The position numbers were made by a program, and so were the translations under genes. A stretch of DNA of 64,000 nucleotides, taken from Himantopus leucocephalus. Its lineage: Eukaryota > Chordata > Aves > Charadriiformes > Recurvirostridae. Of the stretch, positions 31,051 through 43,595 are shown one piece after another. Location: assembly GCA_003993805.1 (NCBI GenBank), contig RSEF01000018.1:3756080-3820079 (forward strand). Direction: 5' to 3'. The notes beneath the pieces were generated by a model. The model had not been told where the DNA came from and searched no databases. It worked only from the letters and a program-made list of their open reading frames with translations. The stretch's first letter is position 1, and each line of letters begins with the position of its first letter.

Positions 31051-34000
31051 GTATACACTACATTGAAGCAATAGCATAATTGCGCTATGACGACCACCAA
31101 GCTTGCGAAAAGCCCAGGCAGCTCTTCTGAGCAGCTCTCCTTTGTGTGTTGCGAAGGCTCTGCTGTCGATGTTGTTGGCTGGGCTGCGCTGGGGCCTTGT
31201 CTCTTGCTGATTCACCGGGCAGAAAGGCGCTCGATGAATCACCCGCCGCGCCGGGGAGGCTGCCTTTTGGAGAGCTGCCGCCTCTGCGCGGGGCAGAGCC
31301 AGCCCTCCTTGTCCCATCAGTCTGGTGGTTTTACAAATCGGGGAACAGCGATGGTGACTTGCTTTAGGGAATTTTGCTGGGAATCCAGATTACTTCTCCA
31401 AGACGTGAGTAAGATGTACAGAGTGCTGCAGAGCCTCTGAGCTCCCTACTGCCAGAGAAGCTGGTGAGGTGACAAAACGACTTCTCAGCCACAAAGAGTG
31501 CACTTCCCAAGCATGTTGCTGACAACCCCTGATGGCTGGAAACGCAGTGCCTGGCTGAGAATCTCCCAAAAATGATGACAAAAGGAAACAATAAGCATCT
31601 TCGTAAACACTCTTTGAGGTTAGGGAGCATCCCTCGCTGGCCTTGTTTGCTCCTCTCCAGTATATTCTGGATCTGTTTTGTGGACCGGGTCCCTCTGGAC
31701 CCAGCTGGAGGATCTCACTTGACTTCACGGGGCTGAAGCTCCAGCTCCGTCCTCCTCTGTGAACACAGCAACGCTGCTGTAGTGCTCTCCTGTTAGCAGC
31801 CTGCTCCCCACCCCGGGCGAGATCTACCTTTTCTAAAGTACTTCAGGGGAAATCATTACCCATCTGCTATGACTTTTGAGCACATGCCATGTAGGTGTGG
31901 TTGGGATAAAGAGTTTGCCTTCGGATGCTTTACCTCTTACCAGCAGAGAGGCTCAGACCTTTGTGCCGTAGCCGCGGGCGGCTCAGCCCGGTAGTGCTTT
32001 TTTTTCCTGGAACTTCCTGGCAACAGCTGTAGGAGGAGGGGAGAGGGTGAAAAGGGGATTTTACACAGTGAGTTAAAAATGAGCAATAACTGCTATTGAA
32101 GCCAGCTCTTACATGTTTGCTTTAGGGATGTCTATTATTTCAGACGCTTAAGGAAAGCAGAGGTTTTCTTCTGAGATGCTTTTGTTGTCCAGGAATACTA
32201 TTTTTTTTAAGGATTTTTTGATTCTCATTTTCCATTACTCAAGCACAATTGCATCGCCAAAGCAGCAATAGACAGGATTCATGATACATGACACGGTGAG
32301 TTATAGGTATTTTAAAGGATGGTGCAAATTGTTTTGGCCAAGGACTGTTTGCAATTTCAGGTTTATGTAAGAAGTTGGCATGCACTGAAATAAAGATTGC
32401 CCTAATTACAGTACCTCCAGAATTATCCATGGTGGTTACGTGTGAGCTGCCCTTACCTAAACTGTGGACTCCTAATTTATCGCTTAGGCATGTAGGGAGA
32501 AATAAGTGCTCATATACAAGCTCAGGCTATCGGGACAAATGCAGGAGTAACAGAGAACTGTGATCTGGTCCTTGTGTTAGGATTTGGGAACAATTATTTT
32601 GCCGTATCGTGACTTACAAAATGATGCCCTATAAAACGTGGGCTATAGAATATAAATCAAATGGCAGTTGTTGGCATTATCTAGACTGGGGAAAGCTTTG
32701 GGGAAAGAGCTCTGTCCTTTGATGGGTTGGCTTAGAGTGTCTCAGGATCCCCTCCTGCCCCAGACCCATCGTGCTGCCTCGGTACTGACACCGCACGGCC
32801 TCCTGCAGATGCTGAACACCCGGTCCGAGGCGGCAGTGGCTAGAGGTGGTAGGAGGGGGGCAAGGCAGGTTTGTCCCCTTGTCCCCCACCAAAGGGCTCC
32901 CTGTTCGTGCTCCAGTATGTGCAACTGGTGGGGAAAAAAAGCAAGTGGTGGGGATGAGCGAGAGCTGTGGTGTGTGGCTGTGATAGCACGGGGATGCGCA
33001 CTGCAGCCAGCGCTCGTCTGGCAGCAAATGGAGTTTGTCAAAGCGCAGCAAAGAAGCGGTGGGTAGACTTGGCCCCCCCCGAATAAGCACCAAGGGCTGT
33101 GGCTGGACAGGCGCTGCCTGTTCTGGGCGCCTCGGTACATCTCTGGCTGCAGCTGGTCTTCTGAGATGGTCTGAAAACACTGAGACTGATTTTTTTTTTC
33201 AGGCTGATACCGCGCAAGGGAGGCCCAGTGCGATTCCCTCAATGGCTTTAACCTCACTGTCATAAAAGTTGCTGGGTGGGGCAGAGATGAGCCGGTGTTT
33301 GCAGAGCCCCATTGTTCTCTCCTGAACCAGACCCCGTCTCCTGTCATCTAACTGGCATTGTGTTTGTCTAAGCCATGGAAAAATGAACAGCGTTTTTCAG
33401 ATTGATTGGGGTTTTTTTTTAGTTCACTGGACAAACTGCAGTATCAAGGAAAAAATATTGCTTGGATCCAACAAAAACATTAATTTTAGATTGTCATTTT
33501 GAACAGAAGTTCGAAATAGTTTGTTTTGAAATATATAAAAACAAAAAAGCCATTTTTTTCAGCTCAAACTCACTCGCAGCTAGCTCTTACTCCCCAAAAC
33601 CTGCATTGCTGGGCCAACAAGTTATCATTTTAAAAAAAAATAAATGATCGTACTGAGGATTTGCAATCAACCACAAGAAGCTGGATCCTTAGTCTGTCGC
33701 TGTTCAAACCTATTGCTCAAAACCTGAATTCGGTGCAAGCAATGCCTCCCCCAGCTCAGATGAACGAACCACCCTGTTGCTCCATTTCCACCTGCTATCT
33801 CTGTGTGAAACAGCCCTGCCTGTGCCTGTTGTGCCAAAGCACGTCCGCAGTGTCTCTGTTGCAAGGAGTGACGCGCTTGGCAGTTTTGCAGTAACAAACT
33901 GGTTAATGAAGAGGCACAGCCGCCACTGGCGCTTGTGCGAATAGATGGTGTAGTAAGTAAATGCATCAGCCTTCAGGAAGGCTTCTGCAGAATAACAGGA

Positions 34001-34057
34001 GCAGAACAAATGCCAGAGTTTGTTTTCATCCTGTGTCCTCACTGCTTGGTGGGACAG
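31051..34057. other. Non-coding stretch, nothing recognised
   Basis: Large overlapping minus-strand frames at 32677-33347 (167 and 201 codons in different frames) indicate local lack of stops, not a gene. T- and A-rich runs occur at 32200-32213, 33191-33199 and 33411-33420. No transposon or RNA gene is recognised. Confidence 0.45.
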
Positions 34058-34360
34058 AGCTGCCACCGGAGCCAGAGGTGGTGGAGCAGCTCCCTGCGGA
34101 TCCCAGCGTGCTGGTTATTGGGCTGGTGTTTGTGCCTCTGCTTTTATTAGAGGCAAAATTTCCATCTTGGGTTGTTGTGTTGTTTACCGTTGGCTCCTAT
34201 CTCTCACCTTGCTCCGAGGATGCTGTTTCGGCTCTTTTGCTGCCACCCATCCCTGCCTTCTCCCTCTTCCAGGACTCTGTGCTCGAGCAGAGCAGTGAAG
34301 CCTGGCCTGGGCTTCTTCCTTGCCCATCGGTGGCAGAGCTGAAGCATTTGCAAAGTCAGT
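34058..34360 (+). other. Low-confidence 303-bp coding-exon candidate (phase 1 to phase 1)
   Basis: An uninterrupted frame continues through a segment that follows gggacag (weak acceptor, pyrimidine-rich part distant) and ends at a GTGAGT donor at 34361. Read this way the exon is 303 bp and symmetric (phase 1 in, phase 1 out). The reading begins ELPPEPEVVEQL, carries a hydrophobic stretch (LVIGLVFVPLLLLEA) and is richer in acidic residues than the random frames elsewhere. I know no family with this sequence. It could be chance: the whole open frame is 180 codons (33961-34503). Confidence 0.12.
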
Positions 34361-34732
34361 GTGAGTGTGGGGAATGTGAAGGGGAAGGAAAAAGGCGAGG
34401 AGAGAGTTTTGGAACCCAGGAGTTAGAGGGAAGAGGAGGAATGGTGATGCTGGCAGTGCCATCATGGAGTGAACTGCCCCGGGAACAGCGGTCCCTTGCC
34501 TGAGGCTGTGGAAGCTTTGCACGATGTGGTTTTGCGTTGGCATTGTGATACCTTGTGTTATTGAAGTAGCAGGAAGGAAAATAACAAGGACTACAAAATG
34601 AACTTGTTTCTTGATAATCCAAGAATAGCAGGAGGCTGGTGCGCAGACAAAGGGCTTTGTGTCGTATTTTCAGGATGCTGAAAGCTCTGCAGGTTGTCTT
34701 GGCCAGCTGCGTGGATGATCTCCGTCATATCA
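34361..34732. other. Non-coding stretch with purine-rich tract
   Basis: A polypurine-rich tract lies at about 34374-34442. Nothing else is recognised before the CR1 copy. Confidence 0.4.
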
Positions 34733-35202
34733 CATGGACCTGTTGGAGCGGGTCCAGAGAAGTGCCACGAAGATGATCAGAGGGCTGGAGCACGTCTCCT
34801 GTGAAGACATGCTGAGGGAGTTGGGGTTTTTCAGCCTGGAGAAGAGCAGGCTCTGGGGAGACCTTATAGCAGCTTTCCAGTATCTGAAGGGGGCCTACAA
34901 GAAAGCTGGAGGGGGACTTTTACAAGGGCATGTAGTGATAAGACAAGGGGTAATGACTTCAGACTGGAAGAGGGGAGATTTAAACAGGTATTAGGAAGAA
35001 ATTTTTTGCTATGAGGGTGGTGAGGCACTGGAACAAATTGCCCAGGGGAGTTGTGGCTGCCCCATCCCTGGAGATGTTCAAGGCCAGGATGGATGGGGCT
35101 TGGAGCAACCTGGTCTAGTAGGAAGTGTCCCTGCCCATTGCAGGGGAGTTGGAACTAGATGATTTTTAAGGTCCCTTCGAACCTAAACCATTCTATGATT
35201 TG
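34733..35202 (+). mobile_element. CR1 LINE, 3' fragment with intact terminus, sense
   Basis: The element starts in the reverse-transcriptase C-terminal coding region: the frame at 34734-34994 reads [20 protein letters not shown], then [20 protein letters not shown], both typical of avian CR1. It continues through gaggcactggaacaaattgc and ggagatgttcaaggccagga, and ends in gaacctaaaccattctatga, the CR1 3' end with its ATTCTATG octamer. It is 5'-truncated and has stops and frameshifts after codon 86, so it cannot encode a working enzyme. It is in opposite orientation to the copy at 30681-31050, about 3.7 kb away. Confidence 0.93.
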
Positions 35203-38200
35203 GATCCATGTGAAAGCTGACTGATACCAAATGTCCATGGCCCCCTGTCCTTGCTTTAAGCCCCCAAGAAAAGAGCGAACATGGCACAGTTCCTGCATGC
35301 ACTTGCACACTGTTTTGGACAACTGCATCTCCAACTAGTCCATACCTCACACTTTCCAAACAGGGTCAGCAGCCACCACGGCCACTCACATTCTTACGTT
35401 CTGCCTTGTGGGTTTTCTTCCCCAACTCCATTTATTTTTTTTTTTTTTTACCACTCCATCAATCACATCACGCTATTCACTGCTCCATCCCTGCCTGAGT
35501 CACTTGCCCATCACTGCATTCATGGTTGGACATGGCCTGTGATGTTCCCACTGGCTCCTGCCCCTGGGATTGTTGTTTGAGCTATAGCAACACTTAGAGA
35601 TGCCCAGAGGGAATGGGTACCATTGCCCTGAGCGCTGCGGGGATGCAGGGTAAAAATATGGATGTCCTTCCCTTCCTACACGTCTGAGTTTCTTGATGAC
35701 TGGTGTATGATGGGCGGCAAAGGCCATATGAGCAGGGCCGTGTCCCAGACCGTGCTCCCAAGCCAAGGCTGCGGCTGAGAGGCAGCATTGCCGTGGTCTG
35801 CACTGTGTGGTTAACAGCTAAAAACCCTTCGCAATTCTTTAGGTTACTTTTACAATGAAAAAGGTGCATGGTTTAGAAAATCAGATTTCTAATGTGCCTG
35901 CCCTCTCTTCTGGTGGTAAAGCCTGTAATTTTTCTAGAGTGCTACAAATTGTTGGAGTCTCTGTTGGACAAAAGCACCCTGATCCTCGGACAGGCCCTTC
36001 TCAGCTGCCTTCAGGGCCTCGCAGTCTGTTTCTGAGGCTTAGCAGATATCAAAAGTTGTTGATGGCAGTTGGCATTGGTCCTGGCAAACTTACCTCTGCG
36101 CTTCCTTGCTGCAAAAAATGAGGTGGGACCATGGGATGTTCAATCAAAAAGCACGATTGTATTTTACTCACATGCTGACAGAATATATTGCCATAAATGT
36201 CAACGTACTCCGCTGTCACATGTTTCTGATGGCTTGTGATGATTGATGTAATCCTGTTACGAAAAAATTCTACAGCAGCACCACGCTGTGCTGGGGTGGC
36301 AGGATCAGCACGACGGGTTTGGTTGGGTGCTCTGCCATCGCCAGACTTGGCTGGCGTGTGCAGGCAGTGGTAGAGCTTTGCTTCAGGTAGCAAAACATCC
36401 CAACATCTGTTAGGAAATAGTTTGGAGAAGAGAGGGAATCCAGCCTGTGGAGAAAGCCAAAAAAGAAACCGCAACACGCAGACGTATGCAAAAAATAACA
36501 AAAAGCCGTGTGGGGCCCAAAGGAGTGATTAACCGCTTCCCCAAAACACTGATCATCTTCCCATGCCCACCTGGGGTAAGCAAGGAGAATTGGTGCCACA
36601 TGGAACAGGGAGGTGTTGCTGCAGAGAATGACTCACTGCCTGGGGGGAAATCCCTCCCCACAGCAGTGCTGCTGGTTACCAGCTGGCGAGCGGGGCTTTT
36701 TGCGTGAGGCTAACCTGTCCCCTCTTGGCCAAGTGATGTCCTGGGTTTTGCAGCATAAGGTGGGATCCAAAGCCAGGGCAAAGTCTGCAGAAGAGGAGAG
36801 GACTTCGTGTCCCAGTGATTTGTGAAGACGTAACCTGTCAGATCGACACGCGAAGTCTCTGCTCGCTTTTTGTAAGCTCCCTGGTGCTATGCAGGAGAGG
36901 GTGGGATCCACCTGATCCTAGAGATGATGCTAACTGGCCGTGCCAGTGTGTTTACCAACACACCAGGGAGTTTCTTGTGCTGGTGTCCTCGGGAAGAGCC
37001 GCTGTGCTCGCGCAGCCGTGGCTGTGCAGCCCTCGTTCCCTATGGGAATGGCACGCTGCAAGCACTGGTGTGGTGGGAGAGAGGCGGCAGTCACCGGTGA
37101 ATCAGCCCGTTCCCACACTGGCCTGCAATGACTTACCAGTGACAAGGACGGCTCGAAACACCCTTTAAAGGGTTTACGTTCAAGAAGGAGGTTTGCTGCC
37201 GCTTGGGAAGCAGCTTGCTTCTGCATAAGTCATCGTTCAGGTGATAGTGCAGGCTTGCAAAGGCTTTTCCTGCAGCTGCTATGAGATGGGACACACCATC
37301 TATTGCTGCAGAAGCCCAAAAGGGAATCCCAATTTGTGCTTGTAAGGCAACTTCCACTGTCGTGTGTGCAAAATAGCCTCTTACAGAGCTCAGTGGGATT
37401 CAGACATGTGTAGAGCGGAGGCCAGCATCAGTGTGGATGGCACCAGGAGAATGGGAAAGGAGAACTTTTGTCCAGTGCTGGTATATTTGTGAAGACAGCT
37501 GGCTGTGCTGGGCAGAAAGGGGCTCGTTGCGAAGTTCTTGCTCAAGCTTTAGCATTGATCATTGCACTGCAGCTGTCTGAAGCACAGTATAAGTTACCTC
37601 CATGACCTGAACTTCTAATTTTCATGAGGGCAGGTTCAAATCTGATGCCCAGAGCATCTAACTGTCCCCTCCGTTTCCCTCAAACGCGGTGCTGCCTTCG
37701 AGGCTCCCAGGTCAAGCAGATGGAAGTTAAACTGGAGGGACGATTGCAAGCTGGAACTAGCAGCATAAGAGTTTTTTCTTTTTCTTTGTTCCTTTCTCCA
37801 CGCCAGATGAGTATTATTTACAGGAAACACTTTGTGCAGCTCTGAGATTTGTTTAGAGAAGGAGTGTAGGGGGAGGAGACAGCTAAAGGCATAATGGAAA
37901 TGAAAAAGGTCACAGTAACGCTCAAGAAAGTCCATAATTTCCTGGTGTGGGAGTATGGCTATTCTGGGGACCGAGGGAACAACGGAGCTCGGGCTCTGGT
38001 TCCCAGGGAGGGGAGAGCGCTTGCCAAGGGACGATCTGCAGAGGAACCAGCACCCTTTGGGAAAAGCTTGGCTCCCACTAGCTCTCCCCAAGATCTCACG
38101 GGGCTGAACCCAAAGCAGCTGCTGGGGACACAGAGGGTCCCTGCCAGTCGTTCCCTCAGCGCATCCAGAGCCACGTCCTTTTGCCGGCGGTGGCGGTGAT

Positions 38201-40194
38201 GCCAGGGAAACTCTGAGCACACGTACTTGGGGAGCAGGTCGGAGTCCTGATCTTCAAGAGCAGCCCCTGGGTGCAAGTTTGCTTTGGTTTTGATGTTATC
38301 AAGGGAAATGGGGATTGATTATAGCTTTATATAATGGGCAGAACAAACAAAGGAAAGGAGGACAAGATGCCCTCAGCACTTACTGCCGAGAGCTGCTGTT
38401 GAATGACTCAGTGGCTGAGTTGTAAGTGCCTGGACACGTACAAATAAAAGTTGCTGAGGAGAATAACAGATCTTGGTACGTTACAAGTCAGGACAAAGGA
38501 CTTGCACATGATAGACCATGGGAGGTGGCAGGGGTTTGTTCGAGTGAGTTTAAGGTTGACGAAAAGCTGTGAGTTAAGGAGGCTGGAGGCTTTGGCTTGC
38601 CCGCAGGAGAGGTACGGCTCTGGCTGCAGATGTGTTGCCCGCTGCCTCGGGTGGTGAGGAGCTCCCAGCCCGCCCGGGGCTGGGGCTGGGGGGTGTCAGC
38701 CACCAGCGCCCTACAACTGCTTTGCTCTCCTAATATTCAGTTTCCATCCTCCATCCAATGTGACTTTCAATTAATTTTTGTGATGAAAAGTAATATATAT
38801 ATATATTTAAATCTGTAGGAATGAGGATGAAACAGAATTCATTGTCTGCATAGAACTTAATTTGAAGCGCTGAAAGTTGATGTTGTTGCCATTCCAATCC
38901 TGAAATGCCATAATCCTCCTTGTCCTCTGGTTTGCTCTGGGGAGGGTTTCCGACCTCGCTGATTTTCAGTGTTCTAGTGATAAAAGGAGTCACGTGTGCT
39001 GTATTGCTTTTATCTAAGGTCAATTACTAGAAGCACCAGGAAATCCTTAAAATCAGACCTTTCTTGCAGCCCTGCCTGCTGCATGAAGGGTTTTTTTCCC
39101 CTTTGTCCTGCCTTTGTGTGTTTCAGAGAGCATGTTTTATCAAATTGGGCATAATACTGAGAAATGTGAGTTCGAGTTGTGCCCAAGCTGTACCAAAATG
39201 ACCTCATCCTATCATGGAATTTCAAATGCCTCTTTTTTTTTTAATATTTTAGTTAGGTTATGACTCTCAGAGCTGTTGAATACTTACTCAACAGACTTAC
39301 GCAGCCTGAAGGACTAACATTACTGTAGCTAATTGCCCTTCGATGTTAATTGTCATTCAACTACATCTGCATCTGTAAACGCTTTCCCAAATTGCTGTAC
39401 TGACAAGTGAGATGCTTCAGTTGGCGAGTCCCACGTCTGAGCATGGAAAGGCTGTCAGTGCTGTGGGTTGTCGGGGGATGTCATGGCTTGGGTGGTCTCT
39501 CCCATCCTGCTTGGCAGCTGCGGCGCAAGGCTGTGATTTATTTCCCGGAGTGGGGTTTTGTCAGATAAACCTCCCAACACTGATGTGAAATCATCTGACA
39601 GCTGATTTCTGCAGTTGATGTTGGGAAGGATGAGCTCAGCCCTTAAGTTTGATCCATCTGCGGAGGTTTCAGACGTGCCTCCGCTGCTCTGCTCCATGTG
39701 CTCCTTCGTGGACCAGCTGCTCTCCAGGAAATTGGCATCAGGCATCGATGTTTTAAAATACATGTCAGGCTTTTCGGACAGTGTGTATGTGGTGGGGAGA
39801 GGGGAGGAGGATGACTGTGGCTGAAGGGCTTTTGGTTGGTGTTTTTTTTTTGTTTGTTTGTTTGGCTTTGCTAAGTTTTTAAGCATTGTGGGAAAAGTAA
39901 GAGCCCTGCGCTTGAGCTGTGGTGAAGAGGGAGTAGTAAAAAGTTGTCTCATAATGTGTCTGGATTAATGTTCAGATCTTACTGAGCCTTTTATGTCCTT
40001 TGGGGCGTGAATGGAAGTATGGGAGCCCCTGGGAACAGATATAAGCCAGAAAAGCCTCCTATGTCAATCTACTCGGTGCTTATTATTGCAGGCGTCTGTG
40101 TTAGACCCTTTTATAGACTGCTCCTGTTCCTTGGCGGATAGTTTGTAGGCTGCTGTTGGCAGGGTTTGTAACGCAGGAGAAGGGCTAGTGGCTC
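35203..40194. other. Non-coding stretch with simple repeats only
   Basis: Low-complexity runs: a T run at about 35435-35449, (AT)n at about 38791-38806, a T run near 39232-39242 and (TTTG)n at about 39842-39864. Open frames reach 194 codons (minus 38220-37636) with a shadow on the plus strand; none is recognised. A hairpin-like gggca...tgccc with ggttcaaatc near 37631-37653 superficially recalls a tRNA B box but is not a tRNA. Confidence 0.45.
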
Positions 40195-40310
40195 TGGACA
40201 CCGGGAAGCAAGGAGCTGGAAGGTCAGACCAAGGCATAGTCACACAGCCCCTGGTCAGCTAGGAGGAAAACCTGACCTTAGTCCTGGGCAAAAATAGTGT
40301 CCTCATTCCC
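40195..40310 (-). repeat. Possible MIR-type SINE fragment, antisense
   Basis: The words gcatagtcacacagcccctg, gtcagctaggaggaaaacct and gaccttagtcctgggc follow the antisense MIR order (ggtcacacagct, gtcagtggcagagc, gaacccaggtcctggg). The match is short and diverged. Confidence 0.35.
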
Positions 40311-41257
40311 AGACCTGTGGAGATATTTCTGTGTCTCAAAGTCCTCCATCTGATGGACAGACTGCTACTGAGAGGCGTAGCGGGGGTGAGAAGTGTTTCC
40401 CGTGGGTCAGTGGATGGGGAAAACAGAAGCTGTGCTGGCAGAGCATGTACCCCAGTGGTGGAGCCTGATGGGGAAGACCACTACAGGAACGTGGCGAGGC
40501 AGGAGCAAGGGCTGGGCCTGGAAGGGCAGGAGAGGAGGATGCAGACCCAGCGTACAGCACAGCATGCGGTGCCGCCGGGCTCGAGGAGGGAGCAGAGAGG
40601 GAATGAAGAAAGAGACTTCACTGCTGAACTGACCATGTTTCCTCCTCAGACACCCCAGGAGATAATTTGAGTCTTTCCGCAGCTCTCTCCCAACACGCGC
40701 TGAAGGTGGGGAAGATGGGGACAGGAGGTGAACCAGATTCCCCGTGCTGCTGGGCCAAAGCTGGTCAGCTCTGGAGGAGGAAGAGTAGAAAGCATCAAAT
40801 CTTGTAAGGATGCAAGGGAAAACTTCAAGACAGGAAACAAATTTCTCCAGAGAGTTACATACTAGGATGAATTAGAATAGCCAGAAGTTGTACTGGGGCA
40901 TACTGGGAGGGATGCTGGAAGAGAGCTGTAATAGCCTCTAGAAAGTAAGAGGTATACAAGAAACCCTTGAGTTATTTTACAATTGCATTTCTGTTATAAA
41001 TGTTGTTCTAAATGGTCTGATGAGGTATAGTATGAGTTCTCATGACTACAGAGAGAATTTTTTATTCATAATTTCCACTCTGTGAACACTTCACAGTGAG
41101 GTTGGACATCTGCATAGGAATTCACCTTTCCCACGAACAGCGCAGGAGCCATAAACAGTTTGTAGCCTTGTCTTCAGAGCTTCCCTTGTATAATCACAGC
41201 ACAGGGAGAGGGCACAGGGCTCTCTTTGAACTTGTCAGACAGACCCCAGGCCCCTAT
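40311..41257. other. Non-coding stretch, nothing recognised
   Basis: GC-rich open frames on both strands up to 117 codons at 40317-40670, then AT-rich unique sequence. No gene or repeat is recognised. Confidence 0.5.
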
Positions 41258-41693
41258 ATGTGGGAATTGTGCCTTCTTTAGCACACAGTAGTATGTGTGG
41301 GGGTTTAACTCTTCTTAGCTGGACAGCAGAAATGGCAACCACTGGGAAAAACTGCACTGGTTTCTTTGCAACTTCTGGTCCTGAATGCTCCTGACCATAT
41401 TCTTTTGAAGTCTACACGGTTCGTTGCGAAAGGTGTCGCTGGATGGAGAACAGTGGGTCAGAAAAGGCAAAGACNCATGTGGGAATCGTGCCTTCTTTAG
41501 CACACGGTAGTATGTGTGGGGGTTTAACTCTCCTTAGCTGGACAGCAGAAATGGCAACCACTGGGAAAAACTGCACTGGTTTCTTTGCAACTTGTGGTCC
41601 TGAATGCTCCTGACCATATTCTTTTGAAGTCTACACGGTTCGTTGCGAAAGGTGTCGCTGGATGGAGAACAGTGGGTCAGAAAAGGCAGAGAC
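41258..41693. repeat. 217-bp direct duplication across a single N (unmerged contig overlap)
   Basis: Bases 41258-41474 and 41477-41693 are 217 bp each with about five substitutions (for example ttgtgcc/tcgtgcc, cacagt/cacggt, cttctggtc/cttgtggtc) and no length difference, separated by the N at 41475 and one extra base. It has the same signature as the other single-N joins and is the longest of them. The minus-strand open frames on either side repeat the same peptide because of it. Confidence 0.88.
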
Positions 41694-43484
41694 ATGGTGT
41701 TAAAAATACTCATCTTGTGCTCAGTATGGCAATAAACTGTGGCTGTATATGGAGAGGCTGCTGCTTTAGATACCCTGCTGATGAGTTGTGGCTCTTTTCC
41801 TTCCTCCTTGCCACCTCCTCTCCGTTGCCTGGGGACTGCCAGGGCTGCCCAAGGAGGCACCGGGGTAGCTGCTTTACCCAGCACTCTTCCGTGCTCTCCT
41901 GCTTTCCGTCTGGAGACGACCTTGTTTGAATTTCTAGGAGAGTATGAAACTTGCCAGGGTGGGTGTGTTTGCGTTTCTCTCTAAGCAAATACCTGGCTGT
42001 CACGTGGAGCTGGAGCAGGTGGCAAGCAGCACCTTGTCCGATTCCAAGGTACTCACAGTTTCAAGGCGAAAATCATGGCTTATTAACACAGCCTGGAGGA
42101 CCTCCTGTTAACCCTGTTGAGTGGAGGATGTCTGGGTGTTTCCAGGAGGCTCTGCCGCTCCCTCTGTGCTCGCAGGGCTGCAGGGGACAGGGCTGGCTGA
42201 AGCAGGCAGCCGTGCAGATCTGATGGGAGCAGTCTGCTTGCCGCAAGGTTGGCCATGCATGGTCAAGTTTTTTGGCTCTCTTCATGTAGGTGATCTGTCC
42301 TGGCTTCTTACACGGGAGGGACCCCAGATAGGCAAGCTGGTTTAATGCAAACAAACTCTTGAAGCAGAGCTGCTCTGCCTGGCACATGGCGGCTTTCCAC
42401 GTTGAGGATCCAGTGCGGAGTGTTAGAGGTCTGCAAAGGGAACGGTCTAATTCTGAGCTTCTACAAGATGAACTTCTCCTTCCGGGGCTGAGCCTGGGTG
42501 CTGTCAGCCACCTCATTTACAGGGCTCTGACAGTCTGCCTTCCACACCTCAATTTGCAGTCAGCTCCATCCCACCTTCCCACAAGAACCTGCCTGGAGTG
42601 TTTGTCACCCTCAGCTATTTCTGTGGTCGATGGTGATAAAATCTGGGGATTCAGCCCACGCAGGATATGAATTTTTTATAGGAACCTCCTGCAACCGCTG
42701 ACTTGAGGGACCCTAGTGTATAGATTAGGCCTTTGCACTGGTCCTTGCTGAATCACGTTACATCCTATTCAGATTTTCTGTTCGTTTGTTGCCCACTTCC
42801 AGTGTATCAGGATTAATTTGAATTCTAATATTCTGTAACATACTGGCATTTCATCCCCACTTGGGATCATCTTCATCTCTTATAACCTCTTTATTTCCCT
42901 TTTCTGATGGGAAATTTCTGAATGATGTATCCCTAGGTCAAAACACAGCTGGGAGATGAGGCTTTGGATTAAAAACTGCCTTGACATAGTCCCTCAGAAC
43001 ATCCTGGAAGCATCCAAGCCCTGTTGCCTATAGATTATGGGCAAAATAAAACTATAAATGAAGTAGAGACATTTGCTCTGGAGGGCTTAACAGCCTCCTC
43101 TGCTTTCAAATCATGTAGTCATAATCTTTGCAAGATTAAACACAGTTTCAGCTGCGTGGGTTTTTTTTTAATTTCACTTTCTTATGGAATAAACTGATGG
43201 TGACAGATGTCCAGCAGTGCTGGAGGTCAATGTTTTGTTTATGCAGAGGAAACTTATGGTATGAGACGTGATAATTCCCTCTGGGGAGGGACATGGCTGT
43301 TTCTCACCTTCTCCTGGAGCACGGGGCTACCTGGCAGTGGCCTCGCTCTGTGCTGGTGTCACCAGGGCAGAGCCCTACAGAGGGGCTTTGGGCTCCTCCA
43401 GGGAATGTGCTTTGTGCATAAACATCACCTGTTCTCCTGCGCTCCCAAAGCCTTCCCAAGTAAAAGTCTCTGTAAAAGACACAT
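41694..43484. other. Non-coding stretch, nothing recognised
   Basis: Open frames up to 147 codons (minus 42516-42073) are shadowed and not recognised. An AT-rich, CpG-poor part lies at about 42740-43190. No transposon is visible. Confidence 0.45.
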
Positions 43485-43595
43485 GCTTTATTGCTGAGGA
43501 AACTGAGCTGCAGAGAAACAAGCTGCTTCATTTGGTTTGTGTGGCCAGGTTGGGGCACAATCAGATATCCTGACTCCTGCTCCTCGTCTAATGAC
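43485..43595 (-). repeat. MIR-type SINE fragment, antisense
   Basis: Reading left to right gives attgctgaggaaactgagct, gcagagaaacaagctgc and later tcctgactcctgctcct. This matches antisense MIR (cagatgaggaaactgaggca, cagagaggttaagt, ctgactccagagc). The gaggaaactgag core is diagnostic. Confidence 0.55.

Noticed and set aside
32677..33347. Overlapping minus-strand frames of 167 and 201 codons
   Set aside because: Two different frames of the same strand are open over the same bases, which indicates local scarcity of stops and not coding.
34734..34994. 86-codon protein resembling a reverse transcriptase tail
   Set aside because: It is the C-terminal remnant of a truncated CR1 element, not a host gene.
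37600..37660. Possible tRNA (ggttcaaatc B-box-like word with gggca/tgccc stem)
   Set aside because: The loop is 13 nt where a T-loop has 7, and no A box or acceptor stem can be placed.
41285..41345. Resemblance of gggggtttaactcttcttag to the start of avian LTR elements
   Set aside because: Only a short word matches. No terminal repeat pair, primer-binding site or internal coding region is present, and the second copy is an assembly duplicate.
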